Positions 22,301-34,079 of a DNA stretch of 64,000 nt are shown here, in pieces. The DNA is taken from NCBI RefSeq assembly GCF_008831285.2, contig NC_045142.1, forward strand, positions 10,537,952-10,601,951, in the 5' to 3' direction. Position 1 is the first letter of the stretch, and the number at the start of each line of letters is the position of its first letter. A program made the translations under genes and the position numbers. The notes beneath the pieces were generated by a model, which did not search any database, was not told where the DNA came from, and saw nothing but the letters and a program-made list of their open reading frames with translations. The stretch comes from Nymphaea colorata (Eukaryota > Streptophyta > Magnoliopsida > Nymphaeales > Nymphaeaceae).

Positions 22301-22983
22301 TGTTGCGTATGTTAGGACCAGATTGCAAGCAAAAACAGAGTACGGTGAAAAACAGCCACTCTGTAAACAAATATGTGTTCGTGATATCAAGAGTGTGAAT
22401 AGTGAAATGAACTGCAGAGAGCGAAACAGAAAAGCAATCACACAGAAGACACCCAAATTACGTGGTTCGGATAGACTGTTTGTCTTCCTACATCCACGGG
22501 GAGAAACCAGCAGGATTCATATTATATGAAGCATCAAAAATACAATGAGGTCCAAGAAACCAGAATATACTAAATCCCCTTACAAAACAACAATGTCTCT
22601 GCGTGACCTTCAGCCCCAAAAACTCTTTCTCTGTTTTCTGTATGTTCCTTACATAACCCCAAAACTGAAAAACGTACCTCTTCTTTTAGAGACGACACAC
22701 AAAATAACTTCCCACAAGAGATTTCAGCAAGTGAGAGAGTTGGTCGTGGAGTCTCCATGTTGACGACGACACCTTGAGACGCTCCACCAAAAACGCAAGC
22801 CACTCGTTGACGCTTGCCACTCCTTGAAACGCTCCACCAAAAACGCATACCACAAACTGATGGTGAAAGGCAAAGAAAAGGGGAAAGAAGTCGAGCCCTT
22901 TCATAAAACAAAAGAAAGGGTTTTGTAAAAGACACAAATGCCCACATTTGACTTACATATGGCCAAGTCAAAAACTAATAACA
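22301..22983 (-). repeat. 5' LTR of copia element 2
   Basis: A 683-bp LTR with the same ends as 17,551-18,233. It drives minus-strand transcription of the element. An internal near-repeat CGCTCCACCAAAAACGCA occurs twice at about 22,780-22,850, as in the other LTR. Confidence 0.95.
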
Positions 22984-24235
22984 GCTTCATGTGTGAACAA
23001 CTAAAGTGGGGAAGAGGACTGCCCTTCTAGCTCACGATCAACGTCCAAAACTAAGCTAGAAAAATTGAACGGAATGCAATACACAATAGAAAAAAGGGGA
23101 AGAAAGGAAGCTCAAAGAAAGGTAGGGTTTCATTAATTCCAAGCTAATCAAAATCGAGGCTCTTAAACAAAAACCTAAAATACTAGACAGGATCCAAATA
23201 AAAATACAACAATAAGTAAAACCAAAATTGAAACTGAATCACTTTTTTAATGTTGTGCTCCTTCATCAGAAGCTTAAGCATTCCGGTTTTTGAGTTGGGT
23301 TTTGGGTATTTGTAATGGAATATGATCCTTGGATCTGGATCCAAAATAAAACAATAATAAATAAAACCTAACATACTAGACAGGATCCCAATAAAATACA
23401 ATAATAAATAAAGCCAATTTTTTTTAGGTTGTGCTCCTGCATCAGAAACTTAAGCTTTCCGCTATTTGAGTTGGGTTTTTTTGTAATGGAATATATATTA
23501 AGGTAATCAAGGCCTTATTCGGCAGCTTTAAAGGGTGTAGCATAGCTGACATGTAGATAGTGCGTCATTGCTTTGATTCGCATGGACGCTACTCTCGTAA
23601 GACCGTGGGATCACGGCATTCAATTAAGGTTTACCATACCCCATCCAGGTCCCAAACGCAGCTCAAGATCCGAAGGCAGGGAAAGAGGGGAGGCCTTCAG
23701 ACTTCTTTTTTTAAGCGATTAGTTGTTCACCTTCTCCTCACCCAGAAAACCTTACTGGACTTTTGTGTACATGTGATCCTGATCATGACCTTTTTGAGGT
23801 GTCCTCATCAGTTTCTATGCATACTTTTTTTGTTCCTAAATGAAGGTGGGGAGAGCCTACCCTTTAGCAGTTGTTCACCAGAAGAAGGCCACTCAACTAC
23901 TAGATGGTTTTGAGCCCAGCATCAATTCAGCATTCTTTCTGTCTTTTACCATTTATTCTTCTTCAATGACCAATTACAAGGAAAGAAAATTCAATCAAAG
24001 TTCAGAATTTCTAAAGCATTGATACCATTATAGGGATAAGCAACACAAGAAGTACGATGGGAGATATAAAGAAAGATAAAAGCAAGCAAAGGAAAGGCAA
24101 AGTAAATATTTGCAAGATTTGTTCCAACTTCCAAGGGCCGCGCAATCAAAGATTCAAAACTCGTATAATTTTCTAAAATATAATATAGTTGGTTAAAAAT
24201 ATTTTCTAAAATATAATTTTCAAAAAGGGCGTGCC

Positions 24236-24236
<1 letters not shown>
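22984..24236. other. intergenic with a degenerate tandem repeat
   Basis: No gene recognised. The segments 23,170-23,335 and 23,363-23,495 are diverged tandem copies, sharing ATACTAGACAGGATCC, TTGTGCTCC..CATCAGAA and GAGTTGGGTTTT..GTAATGGAATAT. Small ORFs elsewhere, such as 23,560-23,913, show no family. Confidence 0.5.

Positions 24237-24300
<64 letters not shown>
24237..24300. repeat. (TA)n microsatellite
   Basis: About 62 bp of uninterrupted TA dinucleotide. Confidence 0.95.
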
Positions 24301-24302
<2 letters not shown>

Positions 24303-24675
24303 ACACACACATGCAAAGATAATGTTCAGCCCATCTATTGTGTGGTCCAATTTATTTGGAACCCGCAAATATTAAACGAGAGCTTCATATAAGTAAGTAA
24401 GTAGATGCCAATATTTTTGCATTCATGTCTTTTCCATTTTGGAATTTTTTGTGCAATGTGGTAGTTGATCCTTGCATCTATGCACATGAGTTGTTATTCA
24501 GTATTCATACCCTAAAAAGTAGATCCACCAAGCAATGCCTTCAAGAAACGACTCGGATACTTCTTCTTTCCTTTTGGCAATTAATTTCCAAGGAACATCT
24601 GTCTTCTTGGGAGCAGTGGTAAGTTACCTTGTAAGTCTAACCTTGTATTGTAGGCAATTGTCGTCAACCCTAGTC

Positions 24676-25057
24676 ATGTCAATATATTTAATTTGGACTG
24701 GATATCCAATCAAACTATTAGATATAAAAAAGAGATTTAATATCTGATTAAGAAATCGAATCGAATTTGGATTTTAAAAATGGCTTCTAATCAAAATAAA
24801 TATCCAACCAGATTCAGGATCAGATAGAATTTAGTTTTAAATGAATATCCTATATCCAATACTTCCACATTTTGAAAATTGATGAGATTCAATTTAAAAT
24901 TCGGATTAAAATCATATTCGGATTATAAAATCAGATTTTCAATTCAGATTTGGATATGACTTATCTTTATTCATATTTAATGTGAATTCAAATCTGAATA
25001 TTGGAATAATTGAATAAAGTTAAGGGTATATCTGTTTCGAATATGATACATTGACCT
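24676..25057 (+). mobile_element. dispersed GTCAA-ended repeat, copy 2
   Basis: It starts ATGTCAATATATT and ends ATACATTGACC, so its termini are inverted. It carries the same GGATATCC, TCTGATTAAGAAATC and ATTTTGAAAATTG blocks as 7,944-8,287 in the opposite orientation. It is non-coding. Confidence 0.6.
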
Positions 25058-26018
25058 CGCAGTCAACCCTTACTTGCATACCTGAAACTTCTGGTCCTAT
25101 AAAGAAAAATCCACATCAGAGTCTGATCATGTGCACATGGCAGTCACATCCTGCTTCAATCCTTGCAAACTGACCGATTGGAGGCATGCAGCCATCAAAT
25201 AGCTATAGAGAGAATCCTGCAAGGAGAAACAAGAGAGCCCACGTCCCCGTTTGTTCCAGTCATTAATGGACACAGTGTCTCCTCTTTATTGATATCTCTC
25301 TTAATTGAATAGACTCGCTAGATGCCGTTTTCCTTCATTGGCAGACGACGGGCTGGCTGGCTAGGTAGAGATTTCCTGTAAAAAGCAGCATTGGTCCCTC
25401 TTCACCAACAGGGAGATGGTTCCTTCCACAAAATTCCAGTAGAAAGGGACACTCACATGGTTTGGCAGTTTCATATGTGGACGCCACGGCTTGGTTGGTC
25501 AATAGTCATTCTGAACATAATATATATATGTATATAAATTAGATGGAGCCTTTAAGAAGTGGGGACAGGATAATGCAGCAAAATGCTGTTCAGTTTGACC
25601 AGTAGTCCTAAGAGCAGTGGTAGGTGTGGGCTTGTGTTGGCAATTGCCCACATGAACCCGCCTCATTTATGGGCTAATGTTCTGCCCCAACATTGGTTAG
25701 GGGTGTACAGCCCCACTGTGTTGTTGGCTGGGGTGGGCCACTGCCCACGCCAGCCAATCAAAAAACTTCTTATAGTGTTTCAACATCACATTGCTATGTC
25801 TCCAAAATTGTATGTAGTGTACACACCAAACTTGTGTCGCCAATGCAAGTGCCCCTCGGCTAAAAAATCCTAGCTCTGAGTGCACAAGCCAAGTTACTCG
25901 AGCTCGACTCATTTGTTAAACAAGTTGGGTTTCTTGCCCCAAACTGGGCTCAAGCTTGGCTCGGATCATTCCTACAATGGTAGATATCTTGTGCCTATAC
26001 ATATAATTCGTTTCTTGA
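25058..26018. other. intergenic, includes a degenerate hAT MITE
   Basis: No gene seen. The hairpin GGCTGGGGTGGGC-cact-GCCCACGCCAGCC at 25,726-25,755 and the following 130 bp, read on the minus strand, resemble the hAT-type MITE family with decayed ends (about 25,710-25,885). A CTCGAGCTCGACTC patch near 25,895 belongs to a further dispersed repeat, also seen near 1,765-1,870 and 60,320-60,700. Confidence 0.45.
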
Positions 26019-26026
26019 ATCTAAGG

Positions 26027-26386
26027 CAGGGGCGGAGATAGGCGGGGTTATACCCTAATCTTAAACTTTGAATTTATATGTTGAATCTTGGTGAGCCTGC
26101 GTCCAGTTAGCCCAGTCAAACCCCCAACTGAAAATTTATTAACCATATATAGCTGAAGTTGGTTACTTGCACAAAAATTGGTACACATAAATAGAAATGA
26201 CAAAAATACCCCTATTAAAATAATAAAAAGAAATTCTTAAAAGGGGCAAGAAAGGATTGTGAAAAGGTGAAAATGTCTAAAATGTCTACTCGTTTATAAA
26301 AAAATTTCAAAAATGCCCTCATTTGCATGCAACTCAATCCAATATTTAGTACCCATGAAAAAAAAAAAATTCTGACTCCGCCCTTG
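26027..26386 (+). mobile_element. hAT-type MITE, perfect 8-bp target duplication
   Basis: A 360-bp element starting CAGGGGCGGAG and ending CTCCGCCCTTG, so the termini are inverted repeats. It is flanked by the perfect direct repeat ATCTAAGG at 26,019-26,026 and 26,387-26,394. The right end carries a poly-A/T stretch (AAAAAAATTCTGACTCCG), also found in the element nested at about 49.75 kb. The size, CAGGG termini and 8-bp duplication fit hAT. It has no coding capacity. Confidence 0.85.
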
Positions 26387-26394
26387 ATCTAAGG

Positions 26395-26961
26395 CCCGAG
26401 CTGATGCAACATGCATCACATTGGCCATATGCTGCTTATATGTGTAATTCTCAATTTGATCTTTCTCCAAATTACCTTTTTGAGGAGGAATTCCAAGGTA
26501 GATCTTCATGGCTTATGTCTTTTGCCATGAGACTGAGAATATGATCAGAAAGCTTTCTTTTGAGTAAGGAAGGGAATTTTGATGCGTTTGAAAAGCTTAG
26601 TTGTTTCCCTCGCCATCGAAGAAAACAAAAGCATTCAATTGGAAAGCAAAAGCCTGCTTTCCGTGTAGCTGCCAAAACATAGTTACTTGAAGGATTAGAT
26701 TCGGGTGAGATCATGCTACTAAAATTGGGCTTGGCTTGCATGTGCATAACCAAATCATTTGAATATGTTTAGCATGTTTAATTATGTGGTTTTGTGTATT
26801 TTTGGGTTGTATTAACAATTAAGGCCTATCAAAAGTGGAAAATGTATGCATTTAAGTCTCCATAGTGAACCAACTCTAAGCTGGATTATTCAGCAAAATA
26901 AAGTTCGAATCCAATGTTTACCGGCGCTGTTGAGCCGACTAATTTTGCATCAAAGTTCAAT

Positions 26962-27028
<67 letters not shown>

Positions 27029-27284
27029 AAAATTAATTGGATGAACAGTTAAAAAAAATCAGGACAAAAATGTGATGGATATTTGCATTCTTTAGTATTA
27101 GTTCACGCCTTTTATTCCTTGTTTTTCTTTCAATCATTCATCTTTCACATAAATGACCCTTGTTAGATGGTTGGGTGATCCGAAATACCACATTTTATTC
27201 CTTGTTTTTCTTTTAATCATTCAACTGTTCCACATGAATGACCTTTGTTAGTTGGGTGACCCTTAATACCAATGTCATCCTTTA

Positions 27285-27322
<38 letters not shown>

Positions 27323-27945
27323 CGGCATGGTTTTCACAAAAACCGCAGCTCTTTAGTTGAATGTTGGAAAAACTCTCATTGGAGGCTCAATGTCGGTTAC
27401 AATACACAAAAATTTCAAGCTAAGGGGCACTAGTAACAACTTTTAAATTTTAAAAAGGCATCAGTATATAAATGAGAAAAATTTATATGAGGTATCAATA
27501 TAAATATAAGTATTTTTGTGGGTTTTTGTAGGCAATTGCCCAATCTACCCCTGCTGCCCTGAAACTATGGTTTCTCCAAACAAAGCTTATATTAAAACAT
27601 GCTCCCAAGCACTGCCTCAACGCATTCATGGGTCTTTAGGAAGTGTTCCAAACATAATTTGTGCATTTTTTTAAAAATACGAAATGTTGACAATTTGTTT
27701 TATTCATATTTCAATAGTGATCAATAGAATTCACGAATGATCATGTGCTTGAATGGACCAAATTGCCCCTGCCATCACTAGGAGACGAGAAAATGTGAAA
27801 ACCCTCCCTTTAAGGACAAAAACAGGAAGTTGATTTTTTTTTTCTTTCCATAAAAAGATGAAATTACCCCTCTCCTTTTGATGTTGTAGTCTGTGAGGAT
27901 CCCAATAGTTCTTGTAAATGAAAAAACTTTTCAATGTGTACTGAT
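26395..27945. other. intergenic, microsatellites, no gene
   Basis: Non-coding DNA with (TA)n at 26,966-27,026 and 27,289-27,316. The phrase CATTTTATTCCTTGTTTTTC plus about 40 bp is repeated near 27,105 and 27,190, an imperfect duplication. A decayed MITE-like block (27,370-27,560) contains GTAGGCAATTGCCC. Confidence 0.5.
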
Positions 27946-28094
27946 CACTAGCAAAACCAGAAATTTCTTGCTAAGGCGGGGTACTACTACAACTGAAATT
28001 TTTAAAAAGTACCCATGTGTAAATAAGTAAAATATGCAAGGAACTAACACATAAATAAACAATTTATGTGGGCACCAATTTGCCTCCAACACTG
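27946..28094 (+). mobile_element. hAT-type MITE copy
   Basis: 149 bp starting CACTAGCAAAACCAGAAAT and ending GCCTCCAACACTG, related inverted ends of the CAGTGGCGGAGCCAGAA family. The flanking octamers GTACTGAT (27,938-27,945) and GTTCTAAT (28,095-28,102) match at 6 of 8 positions, a decayed target duplication. Confidence 0.6.
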
Positions 28095-28615
28095 GTTCTA
28101 ATTGCTCATGAAGATGGAGTCAAATAGCAAAATTCAGTATACTCGATACACTTTGTCATTCGACAAGCAATATTGTGAAATCTTAAGGCTAGTGGTCATG
28201 CCTTAGAAGCCTATACTTGTTTTGGCTTATACAAAGGTTGACGCCTATGAGAACTCAGTCAGTCGCTAGCCTCGGCCTCGCCTCGTACCAATCACTGCCC
28301 CGACCAGCTATGCGAACCCTAATGACTAATGGCTAGCCTCGTAGTAATCACTGGCCCACCCGATATATCAAATATATCGTCTCATCGCCCACCTGCCTAA
28401 CAGCTACGCTATGCTCCTAAGAGCAAACAAGTTTTTCTTTTTTTTTTCATTAAAGGCTTACAGTGAAACCATGTGCAAGTATATCCAAAAGGAATCCGAT
28501 AAAAACAGTCAGCACAAAGCTGGTTAATGATCTTGCAATTCTTCCAAAAACTTAACAACAAAAAGATAATAAATAAAAATAAACGGGAACTTGAATCTTT
28601 TATTCAACTGGCAGG

Positions 28616-28616
<1 letters not shown>

Positions 28617-28671
<55 letters not shown>
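28617..28671. repeat. compound (CT)n(TA)n microsatellite
   Basis: About 28 bp of CT followed directly by about 28 bp of TA. Confidence 0.95.
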
Positions 28672-28676
<5 letters not shown>

Positions 28677-29345
28677 CAACTAATACATCACTGTAATCTT
28701 TCCAATCACATTTGTATAGTTGGATTTATGAAAGCAACATGAGTGAGAAAGAAAGGGAAACAGAAAAAGGATTTAGGCTCACGGATTTTTCAAAGAACAG
28801 TGTGCCGCGAGAAGCGAGAAGCGGAAAAGACAAAAATCTACGGTCGCCTTCTACGAAGACTCCAAAAGGGAAACTCTCTCTTTATCTTTACCAACATGCG
28901 AAGCAGGAAAAAGGTGAACATCCACCCCCAAGTGACAGGCTTTGCGCTGTTTTAATTTGGGTTTTGTCCATTTTGTGCAAACTAGACCATTAGATCAGGG
29001 ACAAAAACTTTTTACTGAAGAATTATTTTAAATAAAATATAAACATCTTAATGTATTTATCAAAAACTATTTTGATGTAAAACATGTTTTAATTCAAGTT
29101 GTTTTTATGAAAAATATAGATTTTTCTATTATCTTGATCTATGGGAGCCATCCGTTTTTTCTTATTACAAAAACACCATTAAACTCTAAAAAATAATCAA
29201 CCTAATATATGTTTTCCATTAATCAATTATTAAGAAATATCTGTAAGATTAAATTGCAAAAAACACACTTTCAACATCACATTTAAACGCTATGATTTTT
29301 GCCCCTGACCTAGTCCCATGGTTTCTACCAATTTTTGTGTGTGTG

Positions 29346-29347
<2 letters not shown>
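28672..29347. other. intergenic, no gene supported
   Basis: A plus-strand ORF at about 28,739-28,993 has a charged start (MSEKERETEKGF) but no domain, homologue I recognise or splice context. I treat it as chance. Confidence 0.4.
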
Positions 29348-29376
<29 letters not shown>

Positions 29377-29444
29377 ATATACATATATATATATATATAT
29401 ATATAGATAGATAGAAAGAGAGAGAGAGGGAGAGGGAGAGAGAG
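29348..29444. repeat. palindromic CT/TA/GATA/GA microsatellite
   Basis: The order is (CT)n, TTTCTATATACA, (TA)n, (GATA)n, AAAG, (GA)n. The CT arm (29,348-29,376) is complementary to the GA arm (29,415-29,444), and the central TA run is self-complementary. The whole ~97 bp can therefore fold as one long hairpin or extrude as a cruciform. Confidence 0.9.
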
Positions 29445-30699
29445 TACAAAAGTATGAAGACCAAGTATGATTTAAAAGTTAAGACGTTATTTAGTTGGGT
29501 TTGTAATTGAGTTTGTTGAAAAGTGCTTTTTTCTAAAGGGAAACATCCATGTTTAGACATTTGTTTCAAGGAACATGTGTTCTTGCCGATCTTCAAGAAA
29601 TGCCAAGTTTGATTTTTCTTCCTGGTTTCGAAGATCTTCTGAGAAAGACGTGCTGTATTTGAGATGAGGAGTACAACTGTCCCACATAAGAGAAGAGACG
29701 ATGCCCAACGCAAAGTGGGTTCACGGTTGGTTGCAACTTTGCGTCCAAAACCGAACCGTTTTCTTCCGTGTCTTGGACCACACTGCACCGCTAGCTAGGC
29801 TGAGTCGTGCTCCAATGCACACACACATATATATATATATATATAAGCAAAAAACGGAAAAAATGCTTTTTAAAAAAATCAAAATGAAAAAAACACGTTT
29901 TATTCCCTTTTTTTTCGCTTTCCTCAAATTTTTTATCTTTTTTATGTATTTTAATTGCCAATTTTTTGTTTTTACATTTTTATATTTTATTTTAGTTGTT
30001 TAGAATTTTTAATTTTGCTGTTATTTTTCTCAAAAAAAATAACCGTATTATATCCAAGGAACACCTTACTGTATTTGTGACAATAGCTTAATGTACCATG
30101 AATTTTATTACCAATCTTTTTTATATCAGTAAAAAAACAGATTTATGGATTTCGAATGTGAAGTGATCAAAGACCCTCTTAAATTTAATAAAAGTAATAG
30201 AGTCGAATCTTCATCGCATCTTCTATTTAGATTTGGATGCGATTATCGTGCTGTACCAATTCTGAATCTTTAAATTAAATCTAACTAATATTCAAATTAA
30301 ATTTCTTTTACAAGATTTAACTAAATTAAATATTTAATTCTTGGTTCAACTCTGAACCCTTTTTTAGTTGAGTGCTGTCAAAACGGGCCCAGCTTTTGGA
30401 CCTAGAAATCGTGTCACGTCAACACATGGCATGGCGAATATGGGGAACATGGACCAGACAAGTGAACGAGGACGTTTCCTAAGTTGCCTATTATGGCATA
30501 GCGTGGGTCCAGTAGGAGACCGGGACGTCGGCCCATGCGATTCAGGATACATGCAGAACGATTCGGTTTCACCCGATACGGGTGCTCAGGGTGCTCCGGT
30601 TCAGGTTATCAGCGACCCCGATATAGATCCATGTTAAACTTTTAGAAAAGAAAAAACCCGATGTTTTGTGGGTCAATGGACTATTTTAGTTAGTAATAT
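29445..30699. other. intergenic, nothing recognised
   Basis: The T/A-rich block 29,850-30,060 resembles 5,760-6,040. A short TA repeat lies at 29,826-29,845. The 30,360-30,640 segment has higher GC but no exon-like structure. Confidence 0.5.
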
Positions 30700-31090
30700 C
30701 ATTATAGCGGATTTGGATCAAACGCGAAAAAATCAAATATACAAAAAAAAAAGTTAATATCCGATTAAGAAATTGGATTGAAATTATATTTGAGAAATGA
30801 TATTAGAGCGAATTCAAAGTTTTGATATACATAGATATTCGATCAATTTGGATTCAGAACATATTTAGTTTTAAAGAAATACCTTATATTTTGAAAATCG
30901 ATCAGATAATATTCGATGTGGTTCGAATACAAACAAAAGAGATCATATTCGAATCTAAATCCAAAATTTGATTTCACATTTTGAATCTGATACATATATA
31001 TTTTTACTTTTACATATAATAAAAACTTGAATTGAATATCTAAGAAAGAAATGTACTCAAGGGTATATTTTACTTGAATTCTTTGTTATC
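30700..31090 (+). mobile_element. dispersed GGATATCC-type repeat, copy 3
   Basis: Shares the TATCCGATTAAGAAAT, AAAGAAATACCTTATAT, TTTGAAAATCGAT and AGGGTATAT blocks with 24,676-25,057. It is more diverged and its ends are unclear. Confidence 0.45.
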
Positions 31091-31220
31091 GGGCCAAAGT
31101 CATCGAATACGGGAGGAAACTAAAGTGTTGGGTTTATCTCGAGAGGTGGTAGCATATTGGGCGGTAAGGTGGTTCGACTTCTTTATGAATTTGTGTTTGA
31201 ATCATCGAGTGGTTAGTATC

Positions 31221-31320
31221 ATATCCTAGTGTGTTTTATTTTTGGATCATAAAAAGTTGCGAAACATGTTATATCCTAGTGTGTTTTATTTTTGGATCGT
31301 AAAAGATTGTGAAGCATATG
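31221..31320. repeat. 50-bp tandem duplication
   Basis: Two adjacent copies of a unit starting ATATCCTAGTGTGTTTT (31,221 and 31,271), with a few substitutions. Confidence 0.85.
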
Positions 31321-31939
31321 TTATGTGAACCCAAACAATGGGCACAGGAGGGCCAGTGGCCTCTCAATCACTTACTCTTAAAAAAAAAATCAAATAAAGT
31401 GTCGGGTCGAACTCTAACCCGTTTGGATTTTCTACCTGAACTAAGACCGAACCCGACTCGATGTGAAATCGTTCACGAATTAACCGATACGGTTCTATTT
31501 TTTCGATGCGTATCGCCCAGAAGCATATCCCCGTCTTCGTGACGGAACCGCTGCCTGCTTTCCCTCACTCACGAAAGAACGATTGGGCCGTTTGAGATGT
31601 GAACGATGACTTATGACGTGGGCCCCGCCAGAACGGACTACGGAAACATCACTATACCGATCATGCCCTTCCCACCGGTCGGGTCACTTGCCGATGGGTG
31701 AAGGGCAGTTAAGTCATTACGCTTATTGCGGGTCAGTTCCAGATCAGTTAATTACGTAAAAAAGCCGGATCTGGATCAAATTTGGTACACGATTATGTGA
31801 TCGACCCATTTACTGTCTCGATTCATTTTCTTATTGTGCATGAAAGGCCGAGTACCAAAGCCCAATAAGCTCGGGGTACTCGATACTGATTTGATCGGAT
31901 CGGTTCGGGTCCGATTAATAATTTTTTAATTTTTTATTT

Positions 31940-31982
<43 letters not shown>

Positions 31983-32791
31983 TATTATATATATATTTTT
32001 TAAATATTTTATTATATATATAAAATATTTTTTTATTTTAATCAAGAGGGCCAAGCATGGGTCCGGGCTTGAGTATGGGTATCGAGCCTAGGGTTGAGCT
32101 TGGGTTTCAAGCATCGAAAACCACGTATCTTAGATCGATCGCAATCAAACATGACCTAATTGATGACCAGAGTGTTTGCTGTTTGAACTCGAAAAGAAAA
32201 ACAAACATAACGGGACAATCTTTCATGTACTTAAGTTTCAAATTCTCTTAGATTTAACTTTATATCCAAAGGAATAAAAGTAAGCATGGTGCTCTTGAAG
32301 GAGGGGATAAAGGAGGGGATAAGGATAAAATAGTCTTCGTACTCATCCTAAGCATTATCTTCAAAAAGACTAGAATATGTATTTGGGAAATAATTCATAC
32401 TTGTGGAAAAAATGCTACTTACAATGAAATTAAATAATATGAAAAACACGAAAGTTCAGGATAATTTAATAGCGTGGATATGAAGGTTGACCCAATCCAA
32501 GTCTTTGAATAAAGTAGAAGACTAGAAGCTTCAACAGCAGCAACTGCTGGGTGCATTCTAGGAACATGGAGTGGAGTTAAGAGGGATTGGGCATCCCCTC
32601 AGATTTTTTGAAAAAAAAAAAAAAATTATTGCATTTTTTTTATCAAAATTTTGAAATTGTCCTCTGTAAAAGTTTTGAAAACATTGTTATGTCCCCCATT
32701 TCTACAAAACAAATTTGAAAACAGAAAAAAAGAGCACTAAGGTGCTCAAAGAATAGCAAGTTCTCCTTTTTAAGGAAACATTAGACAACGT
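31321..32791. other. intergenic, AT repeats, no gene
   Basis: A GC-richer stretch at 31,430-31,900 is followed by TA runs at 31,943-32,030. No coding exon or RNA gene is recognised. Confidence 0.5.
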
Positions 32792-33107
32792 CCAATTTTG
32801 ATTCTAGAATTAGAATTCTAAAAACAAAATTCTACTTCAAATTGGAAATTGAAATCAAAAGTCCAAAACTAAGTTTCTTTTATGTTTCATAGGCTCTGGA
32901 ATTTTGATTTTACAATTGAAAATGACATGTTTGATAAATAAGACTTCACATTATAGAATTGACGAACCAAAACATTGGTGACACATGCCCTAAAGAGCGA
33001 TGAAAATTTCTAAAACTTTAGAACCATAATTCCACCTCTAGGGTAGAATCACAGTTTCAGAATTCTTATTTAAGAATGAGCCGATAATTCTGGAATCAAA
33101 ATTCTTT
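32792..33107. mobile_element. foldback MITE-like element
   Basis: The left arm AATTTTGATTCTAGAATTA (32,794-32,812) and the reverse complement of the right arm (AATTTTGATTCCAGAATTA, about 33,085-33,103) agree at 18 of 19 positions. The interior repeats GAATTTTGATT-type words, so much of the ~310 bp can fold back. It is non-coding, and its superfamily and target duplication were not resolved. Confidence 0.5.
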
Positions 33108-34051
33108 GTTTGATAATACAACTCATTAAACATGCAACCCATTTCAAGGTCATTACCTTTTGAGGTTTCTTTAGTAATAATTTGAGTAGAAGAGTTTGTT
33201 TGTTATGGCATTTCAACTGCGATGGTATAATATGTTTGAACACGTAAATTACCTTTTAATTCTAATTTGAGAACTAAGATTTTTATCTCGATTCATAACA
33301 ATCACCTATACCTGCTTAAACTTGCCTATTCTGATAGCACCCTCCTTGACCAAATTTTTTTTACTCTTAACGTTTTCTGATTTTGTTAGAACTCCTTGGG
33401 CTTAAAAATTGGTCAGCTTAAAAAACGTGAATATATTATAAGTTGGATCTCCTGATATATTTTTCGATTGAAAATGATTATAAAACTATTTTTTCTGAAG
33501 CATTCAAACTTATGCTAAACGACAATGATAAAAAAAACAAGCCCATATTGATTATTCGCATATGCATGGGATGTACGTGACTTTAAAATAGAGAATATGT
33601 CACCAGAATATGCTGAACTTCTTAATAAAAAAACAAAATAAATGATAATTAGCCACTTGAATTAAGGTTCATATTGTGAAAAATAGGCGGTGATTTGAAA
33701 ATCTACGGAAAATTGAATTTTTTTCTGGTATTTTACTGAAATCTAGCCCTACTTGTGTAAATAAATTATATTTTTAAAAATAACAAAATCAATTCTAAAA
33801 TTGCAGTTAAGAGAAAAAGAGAATCCATTTTCACTAGAATTGATGAGTGCAATAATAAACAGACGTTCTTTTAGGCAGAAAAGCGAGCCGTGTACTGGAA
33901 ATAAATTGTCGATCGGTTTTGTGTCAAATGACGAGTTTGCCCCCAAGCCAACATAGATGTCCTTTGATCTAATGTCTTGGGGTAAAATGGACCTTTGACA
34001 AGCATGAAATCCCAGAAAGCGCGCCTACTTTCTATGCATCGTGGCGCGTCC
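33108..34051 (+). other. upstream region of the AGPase gene
   Basis: About 0.9 kb of AT-rich DNA without coding signal. The last 100 bp contain TATGCATCGTGGCGCG just before the TATA box and probably act as proximal promoter. Confidence 0.4.
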
Positions 34052-34058
34052 TATATAG
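34052..34058 (+). promoter_or_regulatory. probable TATA box of the AGPase large-subunit gene
   Basis: TATATAG lies in a GC-richer context and is followed about 25-30 bp later by a CT-rich stretch (CACTCTTCGCTTCCGCTTCC) typical of a plant transcription start and 5' UTR. The first AGPase coding exon lies 1.75 kb downstream, so assignment to this gene depends on the 5' UTR intron proposed below. Confidence 0.5.
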
Positions 34059-34079
34059 AGCCAAACCTCCACTCATCGC

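Larger units (their letters stand above)
17551..22983 (-). mobile_element. Ty1/copia LTR retrotransposon, young, TNT1-94/Tork-like
   Basis: A structurally complete 5,433-bp element on the minus strand. It has two 683-bp LTRs with TG..CA termini, a primer-binding site, a polypurine tract, and gag, protease, integrase, reverse transcriptase and RNase H in that order. The host repeat GCTTC(A) flanks it (17,545-17,550 and 22,984-22,989), fitting a 5-bp target duplication with one ambiguous base. The LTRs differ at about 12 of 683 positions by eye (about 1.8%), so insertion was recent. The gag-pol frame is still broken by at least two in-frame stops and two 1-base-type frameshifts, so this copy cannot make its own proteins. 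Confidence 0.95.

Noticed and set aside
28712-28993. 93-codon plus-strand ORF with charged N-terminus
   Set aside because: No recognisable family, no splice or promoter context, and it overlaps another frame of similar length.
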